A DNA stretch of 64,000 nt from Anthopleura xanthogrammica (Eukaryota > Cnidaria > Anthozoa > Actiniaria > Actiniidae). The position numbers and the translations under genes were made by a program. The notes under the pieces were generated by a model that saw only the letters and a program-made list of their open reading frames with translations, did no database searches and was not told the origin of the DNA. This document shows positions 35,201-44,641 of the stretch, piece after piece. Within the stretch, counting starts at the first letter, position 1, and every line of letters starts with the position of its first letter. The stretch covers positions 7,082,954 through 7,146,953 of the forward strand of contig OZ025218.1 in NCBI GenBank assembly GCA_964019055.1, written 5' to 3'.

Positions 35201-38200
35201 TTCTTGTAATTGCACGAGCCTTTAGGCGAGTGCAATTAAAGAACTTTCAAAACATTACGAGTGCCTATTAATTCCAAATTGTACGAGAAGGTCGTGCGAT
35301 TTTTTATTTATAGTTCACTCGACAAAATTTTATAAAACATGCGAAGCGAAGGCATTCATTCATCTTCATTGCCTTTGCTACAACCGACTCTTCTCCATGA
35401 ACGCTAAGTCAAGAACAGCATAGAAAGTGTTAACGTTGCTGTAAAACCTTTTTAGATTAGTATTTTATGTATGATTTGAACTACAAAATACTAGAAAATA
35501 ATTTTACATCTCAAGTAAAAAGCCATTTTAATGCATGTTTACAACTATTGAATGACAGTACTGACAGCTAAACAGCGAATCAAGAAGCGACTTTTCTTTG
35601 AAAACGTACTGTGCGAAAACTAAGCGAAAGTTGAGAGTTTACAGTTCGCTAATATAAGTTTTTTTCCTCTTAGCATTTGCTAATAACTGCAAAAACACAA
35701 TTTCAAAATACTTTCTTTGAAAACAAGTTAGCTGGACAACATCAAAAGGGATAAAAGCAACAAATATGTCGTTCAAGTTAAAAGTTTTGAAGTACAGCTT
35801 GCCGTGAACGAGTCGCCAGTGATCAGACCATGTGCTTTGGATATTATTCCCTCCTGTAGCTTGAAGAATTTCGCTGCTATTTTCTTTGAATGATGAATTA
35901 TCTGAAGATTTTATTATTTCAAGACTGGATTGATAACTTAGGATCAATTAACCTGTGATAAATAGCTGAATTCGTCTCTCTACAACTACTCGACAGTTTG
36001 CCGGTAAGATTTGATCTTAACTATTTTCAAAACAAAAAACGAGCCTCTACTCGCTGTGTTTTTTTCGCTAAACGGAAAGAAATTTGCTTTAAAACTATTG
36101 TTAGCAGTTTTCTACATATTGTACAATTATTGTAGTTGTGGTGTTGAATTTATTTTTCGAGAAAACCACAGAAGACAACAGGTAGTAAAACGAGAACATT
36201 CAAAACTCCAACTCAAATTGTTTGGCGAAAACTAGAAAGAAAAAACGACTTTCTACTACAAAACATGATTTATTACGTCTTGAATTTGTCTAGTTATCAT
36301 AATTTGAGGCCTTCCTATGTGTGTATTGAACAGTTTTCTGAAATTTTTCCATTTTAATCTATAAAACACGGATTTTTTTGGGAATTTCACTCATTTCACT
36401 GGAGAAATTTGCCGCTTTTGGCCGTGTTTCCATAGCGACCTAATTGGTACTCCCGCGGAGTACCAATTAACGCTCTAATTGTACTCCTCTAGACCAATCA
36501 GAATCGAGTAATTTTGTCGAGTGTACTATAAGGTTTAATATCCTTTTTTTTAGACTATACATGATCCAATGGTGAATAAAATGAACAACCCGGCTCCAAC
36601 ACGCAATTGTGAAATAATTATCATACATCTGACTTACCCATCTTACACGTCACACCAACGTCTGCACCATGGTACCAGTACGTATTTCCCCATTCATTGT
36701 GTCTGCAGTCTGCAATCGACGTTTCTCTTCCTGAACAACGGACGTTCATCAGCCATATTATACCCTTGACGGGTGTAAAGTTGGTGGTTTTGTATTCCTG
36801 AACTCCAGGGTAACCAAGCATACGACACACCACCTCAGCGTCTTTCATGTCCCATCCATCATCACATACAGTACCCCACTGACCGTGGTACCTGACTTCA
36901 AGTCGACCAGAATTGGCTGACCCGCTTCCTCCAACTAAACGAATTTGAACTGGTGGAGGATCTGTGGATTTGTACCAACATCATCGAGGTCATTCTACAA
37001 CTGACACTTGGACAAGTGTTTGAAAGAGAATAAGTACAGTTTTACTAAAGCTCTTATCTGATCTACAAATGAGCTATTTAGATGATTGGCTTTGATGTGA
37101 TGATATTTGAACGATTATAGTAAAGTAGAGATTTGTCTTTCTTACCTTCATTTGTCTGACAAACCACACCAGCAAGAAGTTTATTGGTGCACGCTGAAGG
37201 GACATTCCCCCATCCATGGTGAGCACACTCTGCTATGGACGTTTCTCTACCACTGCATCCCACATCATACATGAGCCTTCTTCTTGGTGTTTCTCCTTCA
37301 ATATTTACAATTGCGTGTTTAGCTGCTTTGTAACCGAGCATTCTGCAGATCACGTGAGCATCTTGTACATCCCACGACCTAACCCACCAACCATCACACA
37401 CTACACCCCAGGTCCCTTGATATTGGATTTCTACTTTGCCAGTATGGTTTTGATCTCCCACCAGACGAACTTTGATCGCTTTCTCCTCTGAAACAAATAT
37501 AATTCAATAAACAAGCAACACTCTAATCAAATTCATTACATTAACCCTTGAAACAAAGTGTACTTATTAGAGTGTAATAGTCAGATAAACACAATAGAAA
37601 ACAAAAGAATCAGAGTGAAGTAGTGCTAAATATGACAAAGTGTATTTCACGGGTTTATGAGATCCACTCTATTACATAATGTTAATATGTTTTGGATATC
37701 TGTATATCTTAATAACTTAATAATAACTTTATTTATATAGCGCTCAAATCTAAAATTGTAAGGCGCTATACAAAAAGTGAATCAATTTAATTTCAAAATC
37801 TATAAGTATTATTATAGTAAATAGTAAATCAAAACAATATAAAACAAAATGTTAGTCATTTGGGATGATGCAAGCGTTTGTTGGTATTATTAATCGATAT
37901 GGTATACGATGCGCACTCCGGTTTTCACGAATTCTTAAAAGATTTCCTTTTTGTATATTAATAAAAATAAGAATAAATTATTCCTGTTATTTGTCCACTT
38001 GCGGTAAGGGGTACTTTGATAAATGCACTAGTTGCGAACTTGGTATTAGTTCTCTTGGTCTTCTACTTACTTACACATAACGTACCCATCTTACACGTCA
38101 CACCAACGTCTTCACTATGGTAACAGCCTCCATTTCCCCATCCATTGTGACTACAGTCTGCAATCGACGTTTCTCTTCCTGTACAACCGACGTTTCTCAG

Positions 38201-41200
38201 CCATATTATACCCTTGACGGGTGTAAAGTTGGTGGTTTTGTATTTCTGTACTCCAAGGTAACCAAGCATTCGACACACAACCTCGGCGTCTTTCATGTCC
38301 CATCCCCTTTCACATACAGTACCCCACTGACCATGGTACCTGACTTCAAGTCGACCAGAATTAGCTGACCTTCCTCCAGCTAAATGAACTTGAACTGGTG
38401 TAGGATCTGTGGATTTGTACCAACATCATTGCGGTCATTGTACAACTACTGACACTTGGACAAGTGTTTGAAAGAGAAGAAGTACAGCTTTACTAAAGCT
38501 CTTATCTGATCAACAAATGAGATATTTAGACGATTAACTTCGATGTGTTGATATTTGAACGATAAGAGTATAGCAGAGATTGGTCCTTCTTACCTTTATT
38601 TGTCTGACAAACCACACCAGCAAGACGTTTATTCGAGCAAGAAAACCTCCACCATCCTGAGTGATAACACTTTGCTATCGACTTTTCTCTACCACTGCAT
38701 CCCACATATGCCATGAGTGTTCTTCTTGGTGTCTCTCCTTCAATAAACCAAATTGCGCGTTCAGCTGCTTTGTAACCAAGCATTCGGCAGATTACGTGAG
38801 CATCTCGTATATCCCAGCCAACATCACACACTACACCCCATGTCCCTTGATACTGGATTTCTACTTTGCCAGTATGGTTCTGATCTCCCACCAGACGAAC
38901 TTTGATCGCTTTCTCCTCTGAAACAAATATAATTCAATAAACAAGCAACAGTCTAAGCACATTCATTACATTAACCCTTGAAACAAAGTGTACTAATTAT
39001 AGCGTAATAGTCAGATAAATACAATTATAGAAAACAAAAGAATTTGAGTGAAGTAGTGCTAAATAGGACAAAGTGTATTTCACGGGTATATGAGATCCAC
39101 TCTATTACATAATGTTAATATGTTTTGGATATTTGTATATCTTAATAACTTAATAATCACTTTATTTATATAGCGCTCAAATCTAAAATTCTAAGGCGCT
39201 TTACAAAAGGTGAATAAATATAATTTCAAAATCTATAAGTATAATAATAGTAAATCAAAAACAATATAAAACAAAATATTAGTCATTTGGGATGATGCAA
39301 GCGTTCGTTGGTATTATTAATCGATATGGTATACAATGCGCACTCCGGCAATCAAGAATTCCCAAAAGATTTCCCGTGTGTATATTAATAAGAATAATAA
39401 TAAATTATTCCTGTTGTTTGTCCACTTGCGGTATGGGGTACTTTGATAAATGTACTAGATGCGAACTTGGTATTAGTTCATTTCGTCTTCTACTTACTTA
39501 CACATAACGTACCCATCTTGCACGTCACACCAACGTCTTTATCATGGTAACAGTACCATGCTTTTCCCCATCCATTGTGACCACAGTCTGCAATCGACGT
39601 TTCTCTTCCTGTACAACCGACGTTTTTCAGCCATATTATACCCTAGATGGATGTAAAGTTGGTGGTTTTGTATTCCTGTACTCCAGGATAACCAAGCATA
39701 CGACACACCACCTCAGCGTCTTTCATGTCCCATCCATACTTACATACAGTACCCCACTGACCTTGGTACCTGAATTCAAGTCGACCAGAATTGGCTGACC
39801 TTCCTCCAGCTAAACGAACTTGAACTGGTGGAGGATCTGTGGATTCGAACCAACATCATTGTGGTCATTGTACAACTGACACTTGGACAAGTGTTTGAAA
39901 GAGAATATGTAGAGCTTTACTAAAGCTCTTATCTGATCAACAAATAAACTATTTAGATGACTGGCTTTGATGTGATGATATTTGAACGATTAGAGTAACG
40001 TAGAGATTTGTCTTTCTTACCTTCATTTGTCTGACAAACCACACCAGCAAGATCTGTATTCGTGCACAATGAATGGACATTCCACCATCCACGGTGAGCA
40101 CACTCTGCTATGGACGTTTCTCTACCACTGCATCCCACATAATCCATGAGCGTTCTTCTTGGTGTTTCTCCTTCAATGTTCCAAATTGCGTGTTCAGCTG
40201 CTTTGTAACCACGCATTCGGCAGATGACGTGAGCATCTCGTATATCCAACAGATTATGGCACACTACTCTCCAGTTCCCTTGATAATGGATTTCTACTTT
40301 GCCAGTATGGTTTTGATCTCCCACCAGACGAACTTTGATGGCTTTCTCCTCTGAAACAAATATTGTTCAATAAACAAACAACATTCTAGTCACGTTCCTT
40401 ACATTGCTTGATTTGATGTTCAGAGAGTAAAGATACACATTATATATAAATATCTATTTTAATCAACGTGGTCCAAAAAAGTAATATGTGCATTTGATAA
40501 AGATGTCAAAAACACGAATGCAAGACTTTGATTTACTAGATGACTGGAAAATCTTGTTTCTTGACATGGTTGTACAGAAAAATTATAGGCCATCTGAATG
40601 TCTTGATTTGTAAGTTATCTAGTTGTACCTGGTGTTAGATTGCCACATACCACTCCAGCATCACGGCTGTGATCACAACCAGCAGTGTTACCCCAGCCAT
40701 CATGAGGACACTGATCAATAGATTCCTGGGATCCCGAGCAAACAAGCCCTTTAAGCCATATACGACCAGTTCCTTTGACGTTAGCGGTTGTTGCTGTAAC
40801 TGCCTTGGAGTAATTCAACATGTGACACACCACATAAGCAGCGTCTATGTCCCAGTAACCATCATTGCATATGGTACCCCAAGTACCTTTGTATCTTACT
40901 TCTACACGTCCCTTGTTAGGAGTCTTACCATCCACTAGACGAACAGCTACCTTGGACTTGGCTTCTGTAACAAACATGCAGGAACGTGCTTAAATGTCTT
41001 TGTATTTTCAATTTTACCTCAAGTTTAAAACATCTGCTAGTTCTAATTTGTTGTTAGTTACTCAGTGAACATTGGAATGCGCTGTAAAGTCCTTGTTCCA
41101 CATAATTTTTAGACTGAACGTTAATGGCAACTCTGAAACACGATAAGGTTTGACTTTGAATTTATATATTGACTTTAATTTCTGATCTTAATTTCTACCT

Positions 41201-42498
41201 ATAAAAGACTAGTACATATATTATCAAAATTTAAATATCAAAATTAAAATTTTAGCCTTTTTACTATTACTTTTTTAGACTTCAATTCGATTAGAATTGG
41301 CTGGCCTTCCTCCAGCTAAACGAATTTGAACTGGTGTAGGATCTGTGGATTTGTACCAACATCATTGAGGTCATTGTACAACTGACACTTGGACAAGTGT
41401 TTGAAAGAGAATAAGTACAGCTTTACTAAAGCTCTTATCTGATCAACAAATGAACTATGTAGATCATTGGCTTTGATGTAATGATATTTGAACGATTAGA
41501 GTAAAGTAGAGATTTGTCTTTCTTACCTTCATTTGTTTGACAAACCACACCAGCAAGATCTTTATTCGAGCAAGAATACTTCCACCATCCATAGTGATAA
41601 CACTCTGCTATGGACGTTTCTCTACCACTGCATCCCACATAATACATGAGCGTTCTTCTTGGTGTTTCTCCTTCAATTAATCCAATTGCTTGTTCAGCTG
41701 CTTTGTAACCAAGCATTCGGCAGATCACGTGAGCATCTTGTATATCCCACCAAACATCACCGCACACTACACCCCAGGTCCCTTGATACTGGATTTCTAC
41801 TTTGCCAGTATGGTTTTGATCTCCCACCAGACGAACTTTGATGGCTTTCTCCGCTGAAACAAATATTGTTCAATAAACTAACAACATTCTAGTCACGTTC
41901 CTTACATTGCTTGATTTGATGTTTAGAGAGTAAAGATACACATTATATATAGATAGATATTCTAATAAAAAGTAACCTGAGCATTTGATAAAGATGTTAA
42001 AGGAAGTAAAGGAAAACTTTTCAGTTTATAGTTTTAAACCTTTCTAGGATTCTTGACATGAATGAATAAAAAAACTGCAAAGATTATATAAAACAGACAT
42101 TATGCTGACAGCATAATAAGGTAATCCAACTCTGTCGACCGAATTATTGTCTCGTCAGCCAATAGTATGCTCGGGTGGTTTGAGGATTCGGTATATAAGA
42201 CGCGTTCAGGTAAAACGCGGCCTCTTTTACCCACTATCCTCGCAATACAGTGAATACTCTTCAGAAACCTTATTATGCTGTCAGCATAATGTCTGTTTTA
42301 TATAATCTTTGCAGTTTTTTTATTCATTCATGTCAAGAATCCTAGAAGTTCTTTGTATGTGACACACCACGTAAGCATCGTGTATGCTCCAGTATTCATT
42401 GCATATGGTACCCCAAGTACCTTTGTATCTTACTTCTAGACGTCCCTCGTTAGGAGTGTTACCATCCACTAGACGAACAGCTACCTTGGACGTTGCTT
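25871..42498 (-). CDS. Minus-strand array of 26 SRCR exons (one large gene or a decaying cluster)
   Basis: Twenty-six SRCR exons or fragments on the minus strand, each a single-exon domain with phase-1 borders where intact: seven type 1, ten type 2 and nine type 3. They follow the repeating order 1-2-3 with some types missing. Most are open and have canonical acceptor and donor. The last (25871-26202) ends in TAG. No signal-peptide exon like those of genes A-C was found above 42500. Two exons carry nonsense codons (39643-39645, 30666-30668), two are 65-base fragments, one lacks its first part and one is broken by an inverted repeat. Because all exons are symmetric, a transcript could skip bad ones. 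Whether one gene, several three-domain genes or a pseudogene array cannot be settled from sequence. Confidence 0.55.
26387..26716 (-). CDS. SRCR exon, type 2 (25th)
   Basis: 330 bases, intact, [20 protein letters not shown] start, NEG|GTAAG end. Its pair in the 4.06-kb duplication is 30482-30811. Confidence 0.78.
26998..27312 (-). CDS. SRCR exon, type 1 (24th), variant 5' border
   Basis: Domain open, [20 protein letters not shown], six cysteines. The normal TTACAG|AAGCG acceptor is missing: upstream text (cccaatctaactatatttttt) gives no AG that fits phase 1, and the nearest AGs fit only phase 2. Splicing from the preceding type-3 exon would shift frame. An in-frame ATG lies 45 bases upstream. 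Copy of 31058-31372. Confidence 0.6.
27372..27492. mobile_element. MITE with about 40-bp inverted ends
   Basis: Left end ggttcggtttggacgtttga with agttcacatgtg; right end cacatgtgaacttcgacgtg with taaaccgggcc. Same element at 31432-31552, carried along by the segmental duplication. Confidence 0.75.
27754..28074 (-). CDS. SRCR exon, type 3 (23rd)
   Basis: 321 bases, intact, ending KMG|GTAAGT. Copy of 31814-32134. Reads LAGRRSAN where most copies have LAGGRSAN. Confidence 0.78.
28267..28596 (-). CDS. SRCR exon, type 2 (22nd)
   Basis: 330 bases, intact, canonical borders. Copy of 32319-32648. It directly follows another type 2 exon (29008-29334) with no type 3 or type 1 between, an exception to the 1-2-3 order. 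Confidence 0.78.
29008..29334 (-). CDS. SRCR exon, type 2 (21st)
   Basis: 327 bases, intact. Changes such as [10 protein letters not shown] and [13 protein letters not shown] keep all six cysteines. The type 3 exon expected downstream is missing; only its flanking intron text survives near 28842-28880. Confidence 0.77.
29612..29944 (-). CDS. SRCR exon, type 1 (20th)
   Basis: 333 bases, intact, acceptor [24 protein letters not shown] start as in gene A, donor CCAG|GTACAA. Confidence 0.78.
30232..30296 (-). pseudogene. SRCR type 3 fragment, first 65 bases (19th)
   Basis: Acceptor and start ([13 protein letters not shown]...NSGRIEV) present, then homology ends abruptly at agtct|aaaaaag and continues as type-1 upstream intron. 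The same breakpoint occurs at 41278, so the hybrid was duplicated after it formed. Confidence 0.75.
30482..30811 (-). pseudogene. SRCR exon, type 2 with nonsense codon (18th)
   Basis: 330 bases with good borders, but VIC-R-MLGY reads VIC-stop-MLGY: CGA to TGA at 30666-30668, a CpG-type change. The domain also lost the GWW motif ([12 protein letters not shown]). Dead unless skipped. Confidence 0.8.
31058..31372 (-). CDS. SRCR exon, type 1 (17th), variant 5' border
   Basis: Open domain, [20 protein letters not shown], but the same abnormal upstream text as 26998-27312 and no phase-1 acceptor. An in-frame ATG ([16 protein letters not shown]) precedes the domain but does not look like a signal peptide. 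Confidence 0.6.
31432..31552. mobile_element. MITE, duplicate of 27372-27492
   Basis: Nearly identical to the first copy with the same flanks, so it moved with the 4.06-kb block rather than by transposition. Confidence 0.75.
31814..32134 (-). CDS. SRCR exon, type 3 (16th)
   Basis: 321 bases, intact, six cysteines, KMG|GTAAGT donor. Confidence 0.78.
32319..32648 (-). CDS. SRCR exon, type 2 (15th)
   Basis: 330 bases, intact, [19 protein letters not shown]; the first Arg of the VRLVG start is Cys here, adding a seventh cysteine. Confidence 0.75.
32927..33200 (-). pseudogene. SRCR exon, type 1, 5'-truncated (14th)
   Basis: Homology begins at [11 protein letters not shown]; the first 20 or so residues and the acceptor are replaced by an A/T run. 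Beyond the break lies plus-strand SRCR relic text (33290-33333), so an inversion or insertion broke the exon. Confidence 0.7.
33290..33333 (+). pseudogene. Plus-strand relic of a type 2 acceptor and exon start
   Basis: Caacaatatttgttttagta then gagaaagcgatcaaagttt matches the intron end and first codons of type 2 exons, in the opposite orientation to the array. It ends after about 20 exon bases. Confidence 0.6.
33468..33794 (-). CDS. SRCR exon, type 3 (13th)
   Basis: 327 bases, intact, ends TCMMG|GTATGT. The segment [14 protein letters not shown] carries an extra cysteine. Confidence 0.75.
33979..34308 (-). CDS. SRCR exon, type 2 (12th)
   Basis: 330 bases, intact, [19 protein letters not shown], six cysteines, canonical borders. 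Confidence 0.78.
34589..34902 (-). CDS. SRCR exon, type 1 (11th), variant 5' border
   Basis: Open domain [20 protein letters not shown]. The only nearby acceptor (TATGCTTAG) leaves one base before the VRL codon, so it fits phase 2, not the phase 1 used elsewhere. An in-frame ATG gives MLSVRLVDG. First exon, out-of-frame exon or dead copy are all possible. Confidence 0.6.
35142..35303. mobile_element. 162-bp foldback element
   Basis: Arms starting aatcgcacgacct and ending aggtcgtgcgatt enclose paired acattacgag / ctcgtaatgt-type text and a small loop (cctttagg). It abuts the left end of the next element and may be part of it. Confidence 0.7.
35309..36530. mobile_element. 1.2-kb element with 21-bp terminal inverted repeats
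   Basis: Tatagttcactcgacaaaat at 35309 faces its complement ending at 36530 (20 of 21 bases pair). It sits in an intron of the array. Inside is a 102-codon minus frame (35639-35947) with no recognised domain, so this is probably a non-autonomous DNA transposon. Confidence 0.65.
36638..36961 (-). CDS. SRCR exon, type 3 (10th)
   Basis: 324 bases, intact, [31 protein letters not shown] replaces the fifth cysteine (WYC) by Trp-Tyr, so this domain has only five cysteines. Confidence 0.72.
37146..37487 (-). CDS. SRCR exon, type 2 (9th)
   Basis: 342 bases, intact, slightly long because of an insertion after the first cysteine ([15 protein letters not shown]). Confidence 0.77.
37541..37655. mobile_element. 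MITE-like repeat, copy 1
   Basis: Ends ttaacccttgaaacaaagtg and tgtatttcacgggttt are imperfect inverted repeats. The same unit is at 38971-39087 (by block duplication) and 59983-60095 (independent place in gene C). Confidence 0.6.
37720..37790 (-). mobile_element. LINE/SINE 3'-tail fragment, copy 1
   Basis: On the minus strand it reads ...gtatagcgccttacaat... then gcgctatataaataaagtta, the text typical of L2/CR1-related 3' ends. Duplicate at 39150-39215; similar text at 48322. Confidence 0.55.
38086..38406 (-). CDS. SRCR exon, type 3 (8th)
   Basis: 321 bases, intact, ends KMG|GTACG like gene A. Copy of 39513-39836 in the 1.43-kb duplication. Confidence 0.77.
38594..38917 (-). CDS. SRCR exon, type 2 (7th)
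   Basis: 324 bases, intact, [31 protein letters not shown]; canonical borders. Confidence 0.77.
38971..39087. mobile_element. MITE-like repeat, copy 2
   Basis: Same element and same position relative to neighbouring exons as 37541-37655, so it was copied with the block. Confidence 0.6.
39150..39215 (-). mobile_element. LINE/SINE 3'-tail fragment, copy 2
   Basis: Near-identical to 37720-37790. Confidence 0.55.
39513..39836 (-). pseudogene. SRCR exon, type 3 with nonsense codon (6th)
   Basis: 324 bases with good borders. Within [10 protein letters not shown] the text reads NFTSI-stop-GIIW: AAG to TAG at 39643-39645, in the frame set by the acceptor. Dead unless skipped. Confidence 0.8.
40021..40350 (-). 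CDS. SRCR exon, type 2 (5th)
   Basis: 330 bases, intact; [15 protein letters not shown] loses the conserved Trp before D-I-R-D-A. Confidence 0.75.
40629..40964 (-). CDS. SRCR exon, type 1 (4th)
   Basis: 336 bases, intact, standard acceptor, [13 protein letters not shown] start, six cysteines, CCAG|GTACAA donor. Confidence 0.78.
41278..41342 (-). pseudogene. SRCR type 3 fragment, first 65 bases (3rd)
   Basis: Same truncation point as 30232-30296, joined to the same type-1 upstream intron text. Confidence 0.75.
41527..41853 (-). CDS. SRCR exon, type 2 (2nd)
   Basis: 327 bases, intact. The first codons read [13 protein letters not shown] because the acceptor-adjacent A is C here. Confidence 0.76.
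42042..42347. repeat. Perfect inverted repeat, 81-bp arms
   Basis: Arms 42042-42122 and 42267-42347 match fully. The outer half of each arm is SRCR-intron text (tcttgacatgaatgaataaa); the inner half is acagacattatgctgacagc with ataataaggt. The 144-base spacer is unrelated to SRCR DNA. It replaces the second half of the first array exon. Confidence 0.85.
42357..42498 (-). pseudogene. SRCR exon, type 1, broken (1st of array)
   Basis: Normal acceptor and first 47 codons ([18 protein letters not shown]...DAYVVCH), then homology stops at 42357, ten bases from the inverted repeat. Four of the six cysteines are lost. Upstream sequence to about 42700 matches intron 1 of genes A and B, but no signal-peptide exon follows. 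Confidence 0.75.
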
Positions 42499-44254
42499 CT
42501 GTAACAAACATGAACATGCTCAAATGTCTTCGTATTGTCATTTTTACGTTAAGACTGAAACATCTGCTAATTCTGTTTTCTTGTTAACTACTCAACGAAC
42601 ATTGAAATGCGTTGTTCCGCATGATTTTCAGTCACAATATTAATGGCAACACTGAAATACAATAATGTTTGACTTTGAGTGTCCGTATATTGACTGTCTA
42701 CCTGAAGACTAGTACTTGAGATATCAAAATTAAAATAGTAGCTTTTTTACCTAAAATATAAGCAACGAAGTACCTTTGTATCTTAGTTGCTGCTTGAAAA
42801 AAAATGTTTTTCGACAGACGACATAGAGAATGTAATTGCGAGATTACAGTTCGTATGGTTAGGAGAGCAAAAATATACTGGCAAAATAAAAATCCAGTAC
42901 AACGGCCGGGGCCTTGGGAGTAGTATGTGATGGTTGGTATGTGATGTTCACGTGATCTGCCGAATGCTTGGTTGCAGTTCATTTGAAGGGGAAACACCAA
43001 GAAGAATGCTCATATATCGTGTGGGATGCAGTGGTAGAGAAAAGCCCATAGCAGAGTGATATTATTTATCAATGGGGATGGTTGAGTGACAGGAATGTGA
43101 TTTGGTTTTGATCGAAGAAACGTCTTGCTTGCTATGACAAGCTTCATAGCCGCTATTATTTCGCAAAATCGGCTTAATGTTACAGGCATCGCGCAGAATG
43201 AGGGGTCAAATAGGTTTTTGCATCTTATTAGGGGCTTGGAGTGCAATGAGCCAGTGCGAAGTTAATGAGTGGCGGGAGATTCAAATACAGAGAAAATGGC
43301 TGAAACTCTGTTACCAGTGCATCTTCAACGCGGTTTTTAGCATTTCTTTGAAAACGAATTCATGACATACATACGGCTTTTGAAAGATTAAGCTTCAAAC
43401 AATCACATAGAGCTTTTTATTCTGTCTAACTCTTAAAAAAACCTACTACCTTGGCAATGACAATCTTAGGGACTTTCAAGTGAATTTTATGGGAAAAACC
43501 CAAATCTCTAATATTCATGGGAATTTTGGAAATTCTTTGGCGCGACTTTTAAAATGATCGTTCGTTTTGATCCGAGTATGAAGTGCACAACCAAAACGAG
43601 AAAGGTGAATAGAGCGATAAATCATATCCGACGTTGTAGATAATAGCCGATTAGAACTGGATCGTGCAGAAAGCGAAAATCCTTTACGACCTATAAATCC
43701 TTTGTATATTCATGTAAGAGAGCCTTCAAACGTTTTACAAATTGATAACTACTATGTTGAAGTTAATGGTCAAGCTTTATGGATATGGAGCAAAGTGAGA
43801 GGACGCCATCCGTTTATGTTCGAAGCATTTCAAGAAAGCCTTCGACAAATCGGTTATGGTTTAGTCAGTTCATCGCCATAGAGAAAAGTCGACTTCACCG
43901 TGCAGGAGTTTCTCTCCAGACTTTTAGCGGAGCACCATACTTAAGAAAAAATGGTAACCCATCGAGTTGATTTTTCATGGCTTGATTACGTCATCATCTT
44001 GTCCATACATACATACATACATACATACATACGTCCGTCCGTGTACCACTTTGCACAGGGTTCCCGCGCGCTTTGCTTACTCACAAATGCACAGAAAAAT
44101 TGCAATAATGTAGTCAAAGATGGATCAAGAAGTATTTTTTCTTATTTTTGCAATGCGAAAAATACGTTTAGTCGAAGTCATGTCTGTCTTAAAGTGAACA
44201 AAAATAATTTTTCGACTTTAGCGACTTGCTAAAGAAGATTTAGCGAGGGAAAGC
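42499..44254. other. Boundary region of the SRCR array, no intact gene
   Basis: It holds an SRCR-type intron to about 42700, a plus-strand type 2 relic (42848-43058) and a CATA microsatellite (44006-44031). Nothing else recognised. Confidence 0.55.
42848..43058 (+). pseudogene. Degenerate SRCR type 2 exon, plus strand
   Basis: Text matches VRLVGEQ...TGKIKIQYNG (gttcgtatggttaggagagc), [27 protein letters not shown] and VGCSGREK, but pieces are missing between them and the frame shifts. It is oriented like genes A-C, not like the adjacent array. Confidence 0.75.
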
Positions 44255-44641
44255 GAGGGAAGATTCTTTTTTTTTTTTTTTTTTTTTTTTTATTTATTTT
44301 TTTTTATTAACAATTAAACAAATACTATTTTACTTACTTACAACTTAAGGAGGAACACACTAGGTGTGTTCCTCTAGATGTCCTATTAACTATTTCAAGA
44401 TTATTTACAGAATACAAATTATGTTAAATGACAAAACTATATGACTCTACAAGAAACTAAGTGAAAATACTATCAATAACAAGCAAACGAACAAGAAAAA
44501 TAAAATAAAATAAAATAAAACACTGAGAAGGTACATTTATACTTATCTATTGCTGTAAAATTGATTTAACTAATATAAAATGTATATTTGTATATACAGG
44601 CGCTATGTTGCACCATGTTACACCCTGCCATTCAGAATTAT

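Noticed and set aside
26460..40938. Many plus-strand open frames of 60-93 codons in the SRCR array
   Set aside because: Each lies opposite a minus-strand SRCR exon and changes in step with it; the minus strand carries the conserved cysteines and splice sites.
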